A DNA stretch of 64,000 nucleotides from Acidobacteria bacterium Mor1 (GTDB taxonomy: Bacteria; Acidobacteriota; Polarisedimenticolia; Polarisedimenticolales; Polarisedimenticolaceae): the NCBI GenBank assembly GCA_001664505.1, contig CP011806.1, positions 4,042,176 to 4,106,175 of the forward strand, in the 5' to 3' direction. Under the pieces are notes generated by a model that worked only from the letters and a program-made list of their open reading frames with translations, did no database searches and was not told where the DNA came from. Position 1 is the stretch's first letter, and the number at the start of each line of letters is the position of its first letter. The translations under genes and the position numbers were made by a program. This document shows, one piece after another, positions 51,570 through 61,700 of the stretch.

Positions 51570-52213
51570 CGCCGGAAATGCAGTTGGACGCTGAACCGCT
51601 GCGGCTGGTTCTGATCGAGGCGGGGCAGGCTGAAGCCTGCGTCGGCTCCGAACAGGTCTGGAGCGCGGTGGCCGGCGAGCTTTCCCGTGCCGAGACCCGG
51701 GACGTTCTGGAACACTCGGTTGCCTGCGGCGCCTGCTCCCGGGCGCTCTCGACCGCCAGGGAGTTTCACGCAGGGGATCCGCCGGCTCGTCGACGCACGA
51801 TGCCGCCGGTATTGATCTGGGCACTGCCGTTGGCTGCGCTGCTCGCCGGGGTCGCCTGGTTGGGGTTGACCGGCGAGGGGCCGCAGCGAGCGTTGCAGCC
51901 CAGCACGGTTCGCGCCGTCGGTGACGGTCCGTTGCGCAGCGAGCTCCCCGAAGCGCAGCCCCTGTCCCGGGACGCCTGCCTGTTGGATTGGACCGACGCC
52001 GGTGAGGGGGCGCGCTATTCGCTGGTGGTGACCCGGGATGACCTGGAGCCGCTGGTCTCGGTGGCCGGGCTCGAAGCGAGCAACTACCGGGTGGCGGCCG
52101 AGGCCCTCGCGAAGGTGGAGCCGGGTGGAGGTATCGCCTGGCGGGTCAGCGCCCGGCTGCCCGACGGCCGCCTGGTCGAGTCGGTGACCTTCTTCCATCG
52201 GCTGGAACCCTGA
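51566..52213 (+). CDS. Membrane anti-sigma factor with ZAS-like motif
   Basis: 215 residues. H50-x3-C54-x2-C57 within LEHSVACGACSRAL is the Hx3CxxC zinc-binding core of ZAS anti-sigma factors. One transmembrane helix (VLIWALPLAALLAGVAWLGL, about 82-101) separates the cytoplasmic part from a periplasmic domain with SRDACLLDWTDAGEGARYSL that resembles a beta-sandwich. It would hold the sigma factor inactive until a signal outside acts. GTG 51566 overlaps the sigma stop. CHAT gene begins 5 nt after its stop, so the three genes are one unit. Confidence 0.7.
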   Translation: MTPEMQLDAEPLRLVLIEAGQAEACVGSEQVWSAVAGELSRAETRDVLEHSVACGACSRALSTAREFHAGDPPARRRTMPPVLIWALPLAALLAGVAWLGLTGEGPQRALQPSTVRAVGDGPLRSELPEAQPLSRDACLLDWTDAGEGARYSLVVTRDDLEPLVSVAGLEASNYRVAAEALAKVEPGGGIAWRVSARLPDGRLVESVTFFHRLEP

Positions 52214-52218
52214 GTTCG

Positions 52219-54780
52219 ATGTTGCGGACGGCACGAGCGGTGGCGCTGGTCCTGGTGGCCGTCATCGGCGCTCCCGCCGTCTCGGCCGATCCGCTGGCCG
52301 TTTGCGACGAGCAGGTCCTGGGCGCACCGGAGGCTCTCGACGGCTATCGCTGTTACTGGCTGACCGGCATGCGGCACAACTTGAGGGATGCTGCGTGGCA
52401 GCGGCTGGAAGCGCGGCGGGCGCTGCGCCCCGAGGATCCGCGGCCGCGACTGTTTCTGGCGGCGCTCCTCGTCGATCGGCGGCAGTTCGAGCCGGCGCTG
52501 GAACACTACGCCGCCGCGCTGGCCGGTTTCGAGGCCGAAGGCAACATCGACGGCCGGTTCTGGACGCTCTACGGCATGTCCTTCGCGCTGCCGCCGGCCG
52601 AAGCACGGGACTCCCTGACCCACGCCGAGAAACTGGCCGCCGATAGCGAAGATCGCACGCTCGGTCAGCAGGCCGCGGTGCGCCGCGCCTGGATGCTGAT
52701 CGACGCCGGGCGCATCGGCGACGCGCTGTTGGCGCTTCCGGCGGCCGACGGTTCCGAGATGCCTGCCTGGTTGATCGCACGGGTCGCCGAGGCGCGGGCA
52801 GCGGTCGCACATCACCTGGGGGACTACGAAGCCGCCCTGGCGGCCTACCGGGTTCAACTCGATGCGTTGGGAGGTCCGGAGGCAGCGGGCACCGCCGGAG
52901 TACAGATGAACCAGGCACTGGTGGTGCTGCGGCGTTGGTCGCGCCATGGCCGCCATGAAGAGGATCCCGGGGCCTGGCTCTTGGCGGCCCGTGACGCTGC
53001 CCGTGCCGAGGGGCGAATCGACGTGGAGATCCGGGCGCAACGGTTGCTGGTCTACCGGTTGCCGGAGGAGGCGCGGCGCCCTCAGCTCGAACGCTTGCTC
53101 GCCCGGGCGCAGCAGGCTTCCCTCCGCGGCGAGCAGCTTCATCTGCACGTGGCGTTGGTCGGAGAGTGGGACCAGGTAGACCCGGATCGGGCGCGAATCC
53201 ATCTCGAGGCAGCGCAGAACATCGCGGCGGAGGCCGGACAACCCTATCTCGAGACGGTGACGAGGGTCGTTGCCGCGTATCTCGCTTTCGAGCAGGGAGA
53301 GCCGGCGGAGATCGAGCAGGCGACTCGACGGCTGATCGATCATGTCGGCCGGGTGCGGCAGATGCAGCGAAGTCATCCGACCGCGCCGATGGTGATGTCC
53401 GCCTACCAGCGCAGCGGCGCCTGGATACCGGCCCGGTTGCTGGAGCAGGACAGCGGGCCGGCCGGCCTGGAACTTGCCTTCGCAGCGTTGGAAGGACTGC
53501 GGGATCCGATCTCCCGGGATGCTTCGATCAAGACGCCCTCGATCGATGAGGTGCAGGAGCGGTTGGCGCCCGACCAGGCGCTGCTGGTGTTTCACTTCGC
53601 GCCCCGGGCCCACGACGACTACTCGCGCAAGCGCTTGCCCGATGGGAGTGGATGGTTGATCGCGCTGACCCGCGAGCGAGTTCAGGCCTATCGGCTCGCG
53701 CCGTGGCAGCGGCTGGCCGATCAGATCGGCATTTACCTGGGCATGATCGCCGGAGAATCGCCACGCTCCGCGGCCGCCTCGCGCAGGCTCTACGATGAAC
53801 TGCTGGCAACGGCCATCGACGATCTTCCGCAGCAGGTCGAGCGGCTGCTCGTCGCACCCCACGGCCCGTTGTACGGCCTCCCGCTGGCGACGCTGCAGTC
53901 CGCCGATGGAACGGCCTTGATCGAGCGCTTCTCCCTGACGACGATCCCGTCGGCGGCCGCCTGGATCGGTGGAGACGCTCCGGCCGTCGACGAACCCACC
54001 ACACCGTCGTTACTGAGCCTGGCCGATCCCTCGCCGGCCGGTGAGTCGGTGCTCTCGGCCTGGCGGCTTGCGGGCATCCAGGGCCGGCCGCCGCTGGGTG
54101 CGCTGCCCTTCGCCCGGGAGGAAGCGGCGCAGTTCGTCGCCGGGCTTCCCGGAGCGACGGCGCTGATGGGGGAACTCGCGAGTGAAGCGGAACTCAAGGC
54201 GCGGCTGGCCCGCGACCGGGTCGACCTGCTGCATGTCGCCGCCCACGCGCTGGTTCACGAGACCGACCCCAGGCGTTCGTCGCTGGTGCTGGCCCCAGGA
54301 GCGCCCTCGCAGGACGGGCTGATGACCTACCGCGAGATCACCGAGCTCGAGCTTCCGGGCACCGTCGTCGTGTTGACCGCGTGCCGCAGCGCGGCCGGGG
54401 GGCCGTACCTGGAGGGTGCAGGCATCACCGGTCTGGCGGACGCCTTCCTGCGCGCCGGAGCGCGCCAGGTCGTGGCCAGCCTCTGGCCGCTTCAGGATGA
54501 AGATGCCGCGCGGCTGGGGAGCGAGTTCTCCCGGCACCTGCGGGAAGGATCGGACAGCGCCACGGCGCTGGCCCGGGCTCAACGCCGGCTGCGCCAGGCG
54601 GGTTTCTCCGAGAGAGCATGGGCCGGGCTCGTGTTGATCGGCGATGACGCCCACGCCCCGTTCCATGGAGCGCAGGCATCGATCGACGGGCCGGGGCGCC
54701 GCCCGTTGGCGGTTCTACTCATCGCGCTCGGGGGCGCGGGTCTGCTGGCCGTAGGTTGGTGGTATCGGCGCAGCCGCTAG
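52219..54780 (+). CDS. Exported/membrane CHAT-domain (caspase-like) protein
   Basis: 853 residues. A signal peptide (AVALVLVAVIGAPAVSA) is followed by an alpha-helical, TPR-like repeat region up to about 450 (ALEHYAAALAGFEAEGNIDG). The CHAT peptidase domain covers about 550-815: HVAAHALVHETDP holds the catalytic histidine (H676 is the likely one) and LTACRSAAGG the nucleophile C722, both intact. The C-terminal helix LAVLLIALGGAGLLAVGWWYRRSR anchors it, with the soluble body outside. CHAT proteases cleave partners in caspase-like bacterial pathways. Linkage to a sigma/anti-sigma pair suggests it could release the sigma factor by cleaving the anti-sigma periplasmic part; this is inferred. Confidence 0.8.
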   Translation: MLRTARAVALVLVAVIGAPAVSADPLAVCDEQVLGAPEALDGYRCYWLTGMRHNLRDAAWQRLEARRALRPEDPRPRLFLAALLVDRRQFEPALEHYAAALAGFEAEGNIDGRFWTLYGMSFALPPAEARDSLTHAEKLAADSEDRTLGQQAAVRRAWMLIDAGRIGDALLALPAADGSEMPAWLIARVAEARAAVAHHLGDYEAALAAYRVQLDALGGPEAAGTAGVQMNQALVVLRRWSRHGRHEEDPGAWLLAARDAARAEGRIDVEIRAQRLLVYRLPEEARRPQLERLLARAQQASLRGEQLHLHVALVGEWDQVDPDRARIHLEAAQNIAAEAGQPYLETVTRVVAAYLAFEQGEPAEIEQATRRLIDHVGRVRQMQRSHPTAPMVMSAYQRSGAWIPARLLEQDSGPAGLELAFAALEGLRDPISRDASIKTPSIDEVQERLAPDQALLVFHFAPRAHDDYSRKRLPDGSGWLIALTRERVQAYRLAPWQRLADQIGIYLGMIAGESPRSAAASRRLYDELLATAIDDLPQQVERLLVAPHGPLYGLPLATLQSADGTALIERFSLTTIPSAAAWIGGDAPAVDEPTTPSLLSLADPSPAGESVLSAWRLAGIQGRPPLGALPFAREEAAQFVAGLPGATALMGELASEAELKARLARDRVDLLHVAAHALVHETDPRRSSLVLAPGAPSQDGLMTYREITELELPGTVVVLTACRSAAGGPYLEGAGITGLADAFLRAGARQVVASLWPLQDEDAARLGSEFSRHLREGSDSATALARAQRRLRQAGFSERAWAGLVLIGDDAHAPFHGAQASIDGPGRRPLAVLLIALGGAGLLAVGWWYRRSR

Positions 54781-54808
54781 CCGGCCGCGCCTACGGTGTC
54801 CAACCGGG

Positions 54809-55279
54809 TCAGTTCATCCCCTGGAGCGCTTCCAACACCTTGGCCGGATGGGCCTCGGCCTTGGCCACCCGCTTCCAGTGCTTCTTGACCTTGCCGTCGG
54901 GGCCGACGATCACCGTCGAGCGGATTACGCCCACGGTCTTCTTGCCGTACATCATCTTTTCGCCCCAGGCGCCGTAGCGTTCCATCACCTTCTTGTTCGG
55001 ATCGCACAGCAGGGTGAAGGGCAGCTTGTACTTGTCGATGAAGTCCTGGTGAGACTCGGGGCCGTCGGGGGAGACGCCGAGGATCACGGCGTTCTGCTTC
55101 TCGATCTGCTTGTAGAGGTCGCGGAAGCCGCAGGCTTCCTTGGTGCAGCCCGGCGTGTCGTCCTTGGGGTAGAAGAACACCACCACGTTCTTGCCGGCGA
55201 AATCCGCCAGCTTCACCTTGTTGCCGTCGGTGTCGGGCAGGGTCAGTGCCGGCGCCTTCTTTCCTTCTTCCACGGGCAT
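54809..55279 (-). CDS. bcp: Thiol peroxidase of the BCP/PrxQ family
   Basis: 156 residues, full length. VFFYPKDDTPGCTKEACGFRD holds both the peroxidatic Cys (C45) and the resolving Cys (C50) in the PrxQ spacing. The opening VEEGKKAPALTLPDTDG and the thioredoxin-fold strand SPDGPESHQDF are typical. It reduces hydrogen and organic peroxides with thioredoxin in the cytoplasm. GGAG lies 6 nt before ATG 55279. It is divergent from the MFS gene. Confidence 0.95.
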   Translation of the reverse strand: MPVEEGKKAPALTLPDTDGNKVKLADFAGKNVVVFFYPKDDTPGCTKEACGFRDLYKQIEKQNAVILGVSPDGPESHQDFIDKYKLPFTLLCDPNKKVMERYGAWGEKMMYGKKTVGVIRSTVIVGPDGKVKKHWKRVAKAEAHPAKVLEALQGMN

Positions 55280-55397
55280 CGGTCGCTCCTTTCAGGCTAT
55301 CCTGCAGGCTCTTCGGGAAGGCCCGCCACGGGCCGCCATCAACATAGCAGCCGTTCAAAACCGCTTCCCGCGCCTGACTCGCGATCGGAGCCGCCAG

Positions 55398-56657
55398 ATG
55401 TTTCGCCGGATCGCCCGTTCATATCGCGAGGCCTACACCGGCCTTCCGGGCGCGGTCTGGCTGCTCAGCGTGGTCGCTTTCATCAACCGCGCCGGCACCA
55501 TGGTGTTCCCGTTCCTGACGCTCTACATGACCGACGCGCTGGGGTTCGAGGTCTCCACGGCCGGGCAGGTGTTGAGCGTCTATGGCCTGGGCGCCATCGT
55601 CGGCGGCATCGGCGGCGGCTGGATGGTCGATCGCATCGGTTCGGCCCGCACCCAGTTGTGGAGCCTGCTGCTGGCCGGCGTGGTGTTCATGGCGTTGGTG
55701 CCGCTCCAGTCCCCGTGGTGGTTCATTCCGGGGTTGGCGGTGCTCAGCATCACCGCCGAAGCGTTTCGTCCCGCGGCGATGGCAGGCATTACCGAGTACT
55801 CCGTCGGCACCGATGCGGCCCGTTCCTTCGGCTTGCTGCGGCTGGCGGTAAACCTGGGGATGGCGATCGGTCCGGCCGCGGGCGGGCTGCTGGCAGCCGT
55901 GGCCTACCACTGGCTGTTCATCGCCGACGGGCTGACCTGCTGGTTCGCCTTCGTCCTGCTCTGGTTCGGCATGCGGCGGATGGCGCCCCCGCCTTCGGCA
56001 ACCGCCGCGGAGAAGGTCGCAGGCGAGGGGGATGCCGCCGGCGAATCCGCCCAAGCTGCCGTCGAAGAACCGACCGAGGTCTCTCCCTGGCGCGACCCCG
56101 GGTTCCTGTTCCTCCTGTTTCTGTCCCTGGTTTACGCCAGCCTGCTGTTCCAGATCTTCTCGACCATGCCGGTCTACCTGCGGGACGTGCTGGGCATGAG
56201 CGAAGGGCGCATCGGCGCGATCCTGGCGTTCAACGCCCTGCTGATCGTCGCCTTCGAGATGGTCCTGACCCACGAGTTGCGCAACGTCGACCACCTGCGG
56301 CTGATCGGCGCGGGGCTCCTGTTGACCGGCCTGGGCCTGGGGCTCCTGGCCTTCGGTTCTTCGCTCGCGTGGGTCTGCGTGACGGTGGTGGTCTGGACCT
56401 TCGGCGAGATGTTGATGCTGCCCTTCAGCAATGCGCTGATCGCACGCCGGGCCGGGGCCAAGAACCGGGGACGCTACATGGGGCTCTATACATCGACCTG
56501 GTCGGTGGCCTTCGTGATCGCGCCCCTGGGAGGCACGCTGATCTACGAGCGCTTCGGCCCCGATATCCTGTGGTACACCGCCGGCGTAATCGGGCTACTC
56601 TGTTCGCTGCTCTGCCTGCGGGGTGAGGCTGCCCTGGGCAAGGCGGAAGCGGCGTGA
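55398..56657 (+). CDS. Major facilitator superfamily transporter
   Basis: 419 residues with twelve predicted transmembrane helices. The MFS loop 2-3 motif GGWMVDRIGSARTQ (residues about 72-86) and the mirrored motif after helix 8 (LTHELRNVDHLR) are present. The central loop (about 195-230, rich in Ala/Glu) separates two halves. The substrate is not apparent; sequence features do not point to a drug or sugar class. ATG 55398 is preceded by GGAG at 7 nt; a longer upstream frame is antisense to bcp and is rejected. It is followed by a phosphatase gene after 7 nt. Confidence 0.85.
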   Translation: MFRRIARSYREAYTGLPGAVWLLSVVAFINRAGTMVFPFLTLYMTDALGFEVSTAGQVLSVYGLGAIVGGIGGGWMVDRIGSARTQLWSLLLAGVVFMALVPLQSPWWFIPGLAVLSITAEAFRPAAMAGITEYSVGTDAARSFGLLRLAVNLGMAIGPAAGGLLAAVAYHWLFIADGLTCWFAFVLLWFGMRRMAPPPSATAAEKVAGEGDAAGESAQAAVEEPTEVSPWRDPGFLFLLFLSLVYASLLFQIFSTMPVYLRDVLGMSEGRIGAILAFNALLIVAFEMVLTHELRNVDHLRLIGAGLLLTGLGLGLLAFGSSLAWVCVTVVVWTFGEMLMLPFSNALIARRAGAKNRGRYMGLYTSTWSVAFVIAPLGGTLIYERFGPDILWYTAGVIGLLCSLLCLRGEAALGKAEAA

Positions 56658-56664
56658 GGTGTCG

Positions 56665-57192
56665 ATGAACGTGTTGACGAAGTGCTTGTTGTTGACTGTG
56701 GTGGCCGCGGCCCTGCTCACCGTGGGCATGGCCTGTGCCGGGCTACCGGTCGAGGCCGGAACCACGGTGTGGCTGGTGCGCCACGCCGAGAAGGTCGACT
56801 CCACCCCCGCGTCGGGTCTGACCGCCGAGGGGAGCGCCCGGGCCTGCGGTCTGGCGCATCAACTCCAGAGCGCCGGTATCGGGACGATCCACAGCAGCGA
56901 TTACCGCCGCACCCTGGATACTGCCGCGCCGCTGGCCGAACGGCTCGGTCTCGAGGTGGCTCTCTACGACCCGCGCAAGCTGGAGGGCATCGCGGCGACC
57001 CTGCGCGACGCCGGCGGAGTGCATCTGGTGGTGGGCCACAGCAACACCACGCCGCAGCTGGCCCGCCTCCTCGGGGGAGAGGCGACGGACATGGACGAGA
57101 GCGACTATCACCACCTTTACCGGGTGACCATCGACGGCGACCAGGTCGAGACCCTGCTGCTGCACACCGCGGCTTTTTGCCCGGAGCCCTGA
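56665..57192 (+). CDS. Exported histidine phosphatase (SixA/PhoE-like)
   Basis: 175 residues. A signal peptide (VLTKCLLLTVVAAALLTVGMACA) is followed by the phosphoglycerate-mutase-like active site LVRHAEK with the nucleophile His, SSDYRRTLDTAAPLAERLG and the second His in VVGHSNTTPQLA. The short length is that of SixA-like enzymes. Its phosphate ester or phosphohistidine substrate is unknown. ATG 56665 is chosen over GTG 56659; GAGG is 5 nt upstream of the ATG. It follows the MFS gene closely. Confidence 0.85.
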   Translation: MNVLTKCLLLTVVAAALLTVGMACAGLPVEAGTTVWLVRHAEKVDSTPASGLTAEGSARACGLAHQLQSAGIGTIHSSDYRRTLDTAAPLAERLGLEVALYDPRKLEGIAATLRDAGGVHLVVGHSNTTPQLARLLGGEATDMDESDYHHLYRVTIDGDQVETLLLHTAAFCPEP

Positions 57193-57269
57193 TTCGCGGC
57201 CGGCGGTTTGCCTGCTAGACTCGTCGGTGCACGAGCCCCCAGATCACTTCGCCCTTTCGTGAGGAGTCC

Positions 57270-57845
57270 ATGGGACACCATAAGACCCGTCTGGTTGCCC
57301 GTCTGGTTGCGTTGTCGCTGGCGGCCGTCATGCTCGCCGGTTGTGCCGCGCACTTCAGCCCCGATTCGATTCGCCGGGAGATCACCGCGCAGCGGGGAGA
57401 CGACCCGGTCGGCGTGTTCGAGCTGAACCTCGGCCGTCTGACCACGGCGCTGCTCAAGAGCGCGATCTCCGACCCTGGTCAGGAGCCCGCCTTCGCCGGG
57501 ATCCGCGAGCTACAGCTCGCCGTCTTCGAGGCGCCTTCCGCCGACGGCCCTTCGATCGACGCGACGTTGATCGACAGCCGCGGCTGGGAGCCGGTGGTCA
57601 AGATTCTGGATGCGGAACGCAGCGGTGTGGTGCTGATTCGCGGCACCGGGCTTTCCAGGTGGGGGCTGCCCGATTCCCAGGCCCAGGTCGGCGACCTGGT
57701 GGTCGTCGGCGCCGGCCGCAAGAACGTGGTCTACGCCCGCATCCAGGGGGTGCTGAGCAACGATCTGCCCGATGCCCTCGGCGACGTGTTCCGCGAGGGG
57801 GGCACCGACGATCTGCAGCGCGTGCTGAGCGAACTCGGCGACTGA
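57270..57845 (+). CDS. Lipoprotein of unknown function (DUF4252-like)
   Basis: 191 residues. LSLAAVMLAGCAAHF contains a lipobox (LAGC) so the mature protein should be anchored to the membrane by Cys25. The mature domain has alternating helices and strands with VFELNLGRLTTALLKS, IRELQLAVFEAPS and VLIRGTGLS. The sequence of strands reminds me of DUF4252 lipoproteins, but the match is not certain. GAGGAG precedes ATG 57270. It is followed by purQ on the opposite strand 15 nt away. Confidence 0.7.
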   Translation: MGHHKTRLVARLVALSLAAVMLAGCAAHFSPDSIRREITAQRGDDPVGVFELNLGRLTTALLKSAISDPGQEPAFAGIRELQLAVFEAPSADGPSIDATLIDSRGWEPVVKILDAERSGVVLIRGTGLSRWGLPDSQAQVGDLVVVGAGRKNVVYARIQGVLSNDLPDALGDVFREGGTDDLQRVLSELGD

Positions 57846-57859
57846 GCTGGGTCCGCTCC

Positions 57860-58717
57860 CTATCGCATCGCCGCGGCGTCGACGCCGTTCTGGAAGATCC
57901 GCAGGCCTTCCCCTTCCATCGGCTGCTGCGCGGCGTCGTCCCGCCGCATCCAGTGCGGGTGGTGGAACGCGTACAGGTACGCATCGGGGTGGGGCATCAA
58001 TCCGAACAGCCGGCCGGTGGGGTCGCACACGCCGGCGATGGCGTGGGGCGATCCGTTGGGGTTCTGCGGCCAGTCCTGAGTCGGCTGCCCGTCGGCGTCG
58101 ATGTAGCGGGCGGCGATCTGCCGGTTGGCGATCAACCGCTGCATCACCTCGTCGTCGGCGGTCATGAACTTGCCCTCGCCGTGACGGGTCGGGAGCGGCA
58201 TGCGCTCGAGGCCCCGGGTCCACAGGCAGGGTGAATCGGCGTCGAACCCCAGTTCGATCCAGGCGTCCCGGTATCCCAGGCGATCGTTGGGAGCGAGGGT
58301 CGCCTGGGGCGTGCGGTAGTCGCCGTCGAATCCGGGCAGCAGGCCCAGCCGGGTCATGGTCTGGAAGCCGTTGCAAATCCCCAGGGCCAGTCCACCCCCC
58401 TCGATGAACTCGATCAACTGGTCGTAGAGCCGGAAGCGGATCTTGTTGGCGAAGACCGAGCCGGCGCCCAGGTGGTCGCCGAAGGCGAAGCCGCCGATGA
58501 AGGCCAGCACCGAGAAATCCGCCAGCCGCACGTTCTGCTTGCCGTCGAGTAGATCGAGCAGGTGCACCTGCTCGGTACGGGCACCGCAGAGCCTGAACGC
58601 GGCATCGGTCTCCGCCTCGCAGTTGAGGCCGAGGCCGGTCAGGATCAAGACCCGCACGTCCTTGCGGCGGGCCGCCTGTTCCTCGGTGGAAAGCTGGGAG
58701 AAATCGGCGGGCGTCAT
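57860..58717 (-). CDS. purQ: Phosphoribosylformylglycinamidine synthase glutaminase subunit
   Basis: 285 residues. The glutaminase motifs are VLILTGLGLNCEAET at the N-terminus, LAFIGGFAFGDHLGAGSVFA, the nucleophile Cys in GLALGICNGFQTMTRLGLLPG and the C-terminal FGLMPHPDAYL. It supplies ammonia to PurL in step 4 of purine synthesis. It is longer than the typical PurQ (about 230) through internal insertions, matching the long type that partners large PurL. ATG 58717 overlaps the purL stop by one base (TGATG) and has GGAGG 7 nt upstream; GTG 58720 is possible. Confidence 0.93.
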   Translation of the reverse strand: MTPADFSQLSTEEQAARRKDVRVLILTGLGLNCEAETDAAFRLCGARTEQVHLLDLLDGKQNVRLADFSVLAFIGGFAFGDHLGAGSVFANKIRFRLYDQLIEFIEGGGLALGICNGFQTMTRLGLLPGFDGDYRTPQATLAPNDRLGYRDAWIELGFDADSPCLWTRGLERMPLPTRHGEGKFMTADDEVMQRLIANRQIAARYIDADGQPTQDWPQNPNGSPHAIAGVCDPTGRLFGLMPHPDAYLYAFHHPHWMRRDDAAQQPMEGEGLRIFQNGVDAAAMR

Positions 58718-61700
58718 CACACGGCCTCCAGGGTCTGCTTGAAGGCGCGTTCCAGCGCCTCGAGGGTCAGCTCGATGGTGCGGCGGCCGTCGAAGGCCAC
58801 CGCCAGCCGCGGCTCGCTGTCGACGGTGCCGATGCGGTGGCAGGCGAACCCGCTCAGCCGTTCGGTGATCGTGTCGACCTGGTCCGGTGCACAGGTCAGC
58901 ACGAACCGGCCGCAGGACTCGGAGAACAGCATCGTGTCCGGCGACAACCCGCCGGTTGCAGACGCCGGCAGATCGAGGTCGAGACCGAGCCGGCCGGCCA
59001 GGGCGCAGCGGGCCAGCGCCATGCCGAGGCCGCCCCGGGCCGGGGTGGCCGCCGACCGAACCAGGCCGTCGGCGAACAGCCCGGCAACCGCGCCGTAGAG
59101 TTGATGGGCCGTGCCGGGGTCGAGGCGGGGCACCTTGTTGCCGACGTAGGGCCCCGGTTCGCCCAGTGCGTGTTCGACGCCATCCCGTTCGCCGAGGTAG
59201 CGCAGGTATTCGCTGCCGCCGGTCTCGTCCCGGGTTTCGCCGATGAGCAGCACCACGTCGCCGGGGCTCTTGGGATCCAGGGTCACCGCCCGGCGGGCGT
59301 CGTCGATCTGTCCGATGGCCGAGACCAACAACGTCGGCGGCACGCTGATCTTAACGCCTCCCTTGGTCGAGTCGTTCTTCATCGAGTCCTTGCCCGAGAT
59401 CAGCGGCGTGCCGTAGGCGGTGGTCGCCTCGAACAGTCCGCGGCAGGCACGAACCAACTGGGCCAACTTGTACTCGCCGTCGGGCGTGCCCTCGGACTGC
59501 ACCGGATCGGGCCAGCAGAAGTTGTCCAGCATCGCGATGCGGTCGGGCCGCGCTCCGGCGCAGAGTTGTTTGCGCAGCGCCTCGTCGACCACCGCCACCG
59601 CCATGGCGTGGGTATCGATATCCGAATAGAACGGCTGGATGCCCTCGGACAGGACGAAGCCGCGCCAGGCGCCCTCGGCCGAGAGGTCCGCGGGATGGCG
59701 CAGCAGGGAGACCGTCGCCTCGGCGGGAACGTCGGACTGCACACCGACGAACGGTTTGACCATCGACAGCGCCTTGACCTCGTGGTCGTAGTGCCGCGCC
59801 TTGACCTCACCGGAACAGAGGTTAAGCCGCGAGAGCATCGCCAGCAACGTATCGCCCAGGGCGTCGTCGTCGGTGCCCTCGGCGGGTTCGACAAAACTCG
59901 GCGCACTCCAGCGGGCGGTCAGGTCCAGGTCCGGATCGCCGCCGTGGAGGAACTCCATCGGAATGTAGGCCACGGTTTCGTCGCCGTGGGTCACGTGGAA
60001 CACGCCGTCACCCTGGAAGGTGCCGACCACCGTCGCTTCGACCTCGCGGCGAGCCGCCAGTTCCAGCAGCGCCTCGGCGTGTTGCGGCGGTACCGCCAGG
60101 GTCATGCGCTCCTGGGCCTCGGAGACCAGGATCTCCCAGGGAGCGAGCCCCGCGTACTTGAGCGGCGCCTTGGCCAGATCGAGGATCGCGCCGTTGGACG
60201 ATTCAGCCATCTCACCGACCGAAGAGGACAGGCCGCCGGCGCCGTTGTCGGTGATCGAGCGGTAGAGCCCCAGCTCCCGGGCCTCCAGCAGGAAATCGAA
60301 CATCCGCTTCTGGGTGATCGGATCACCGATCTGCACCGCCTGAACCGGCGCGGATTCGTCCAGGGCCGCCGACGAGAAGGTCGCGCCGTGAATGCCGTCG
60401 GCGCCGATACGGCCCCCGGTCATCACGATCAGGTCCCCCGGATGGGCGGCCTTTTCCTCGCCGGGCATCGGCTTGCCTTCGGGGCCGGGGATCGAAACCG
60501 GAAGGGCGCCGACGGTGCCGCAGAAGACCAGCGGCTTGCCGACGAAGCGATGGTCGAACACCTCGAAGCCGCGGCCGTAGGGCACGCCGCTCTGGTTGCC
60601 GCCGTCGATCACACCCTGGTGCACACCGTCGCGAATACGCCGGGGATGCAGCAGGCCTTCGGGCAGCTCCCGTGCGAAGAACGGAGAGGCGAAGCAGTAG
60701 CCCCAGACGTTGGCGATCAGGTCCGCGCCGCGGCCGGTGCCGAAGGGGTCCCGGTTGACGCCGACAATGCCGGTAATCGCACCGCCGTAGGGATCCAGCG
60801 CCGAGGGGGAGTTGTGGGTCTCGACCTTGTAGACCAGATGGTCGTCGTCGTCGAAGGTCACCACGCCGGCGTTGTCGTGAAACACCGAGACGAGCCAGGA
60901 GTTGCCCTCGCTGGCGGTGACCGCGGCGTCGACCTCATGGGTCGCCTTCTTGATGTAATCCTTGAACAGCGACGCCACGTGCTGCACCGAGCCGTGCTCG
61001 TCGTGGTAGGCGATCGAGGCGTTGAAGATCTTGTGCTTGCAGTGCTCCGACCAGGTCTGGGCCAGGCACTCCAGTTCGACGTCCGTCGGGCGTCCGTCGA
61101 GGCCGAGCTCACGGCGCCCGGCATGTTCCGCGGCACCGAGGAAGTGGTCGCGGATCGCCTGCATCTCCTCGAGGGTCAGGGCCAGCAAGCCGTCCCGGCT
61201 GATGCGCAGCAGTTCCTCGTCGCTTCCCGAGAGATCGATGCGCTTGACCGCGGGCACGCCGTGATCCTGGACCCGGGGCACCGTCATATCCGGCGGGGCG
61301 CCCAGGAACTCATCCCGGGTCTTGATCGACAGCGTCTGGATCACCGGGTTTCCGATCAACTCCCGTGCAGCGCGCTCGGCCTCGGTCCGGTCGAGCCCCT
61401 CGATCAGGAACAGGGTCGAGGTGAACACGGTGGCGTCCGCTTCCAGGCTGCGGCCGAGGGTGTCCTCGACGGCGACCCGTGCGCTCTTGCCGACCGGATC
61501 GGTCACGCCCGGCTTGTAGCCGACCCGCACCGCCACGTCGAAGGGGCCGTGGTCCAATCGGGTGAGGGAGCCGTGCTGAAGCACCGGGTCGGTCAGTTCC
61601 CGCAGAATCCGTTCGGCCTCCCCCTCATCGAGCCGGGCGTCGATGTGGTAGACGTCGGCGCTGCGGATCGAGGCGGGGTTCAGCGAGAGAAAGCTGCGCA

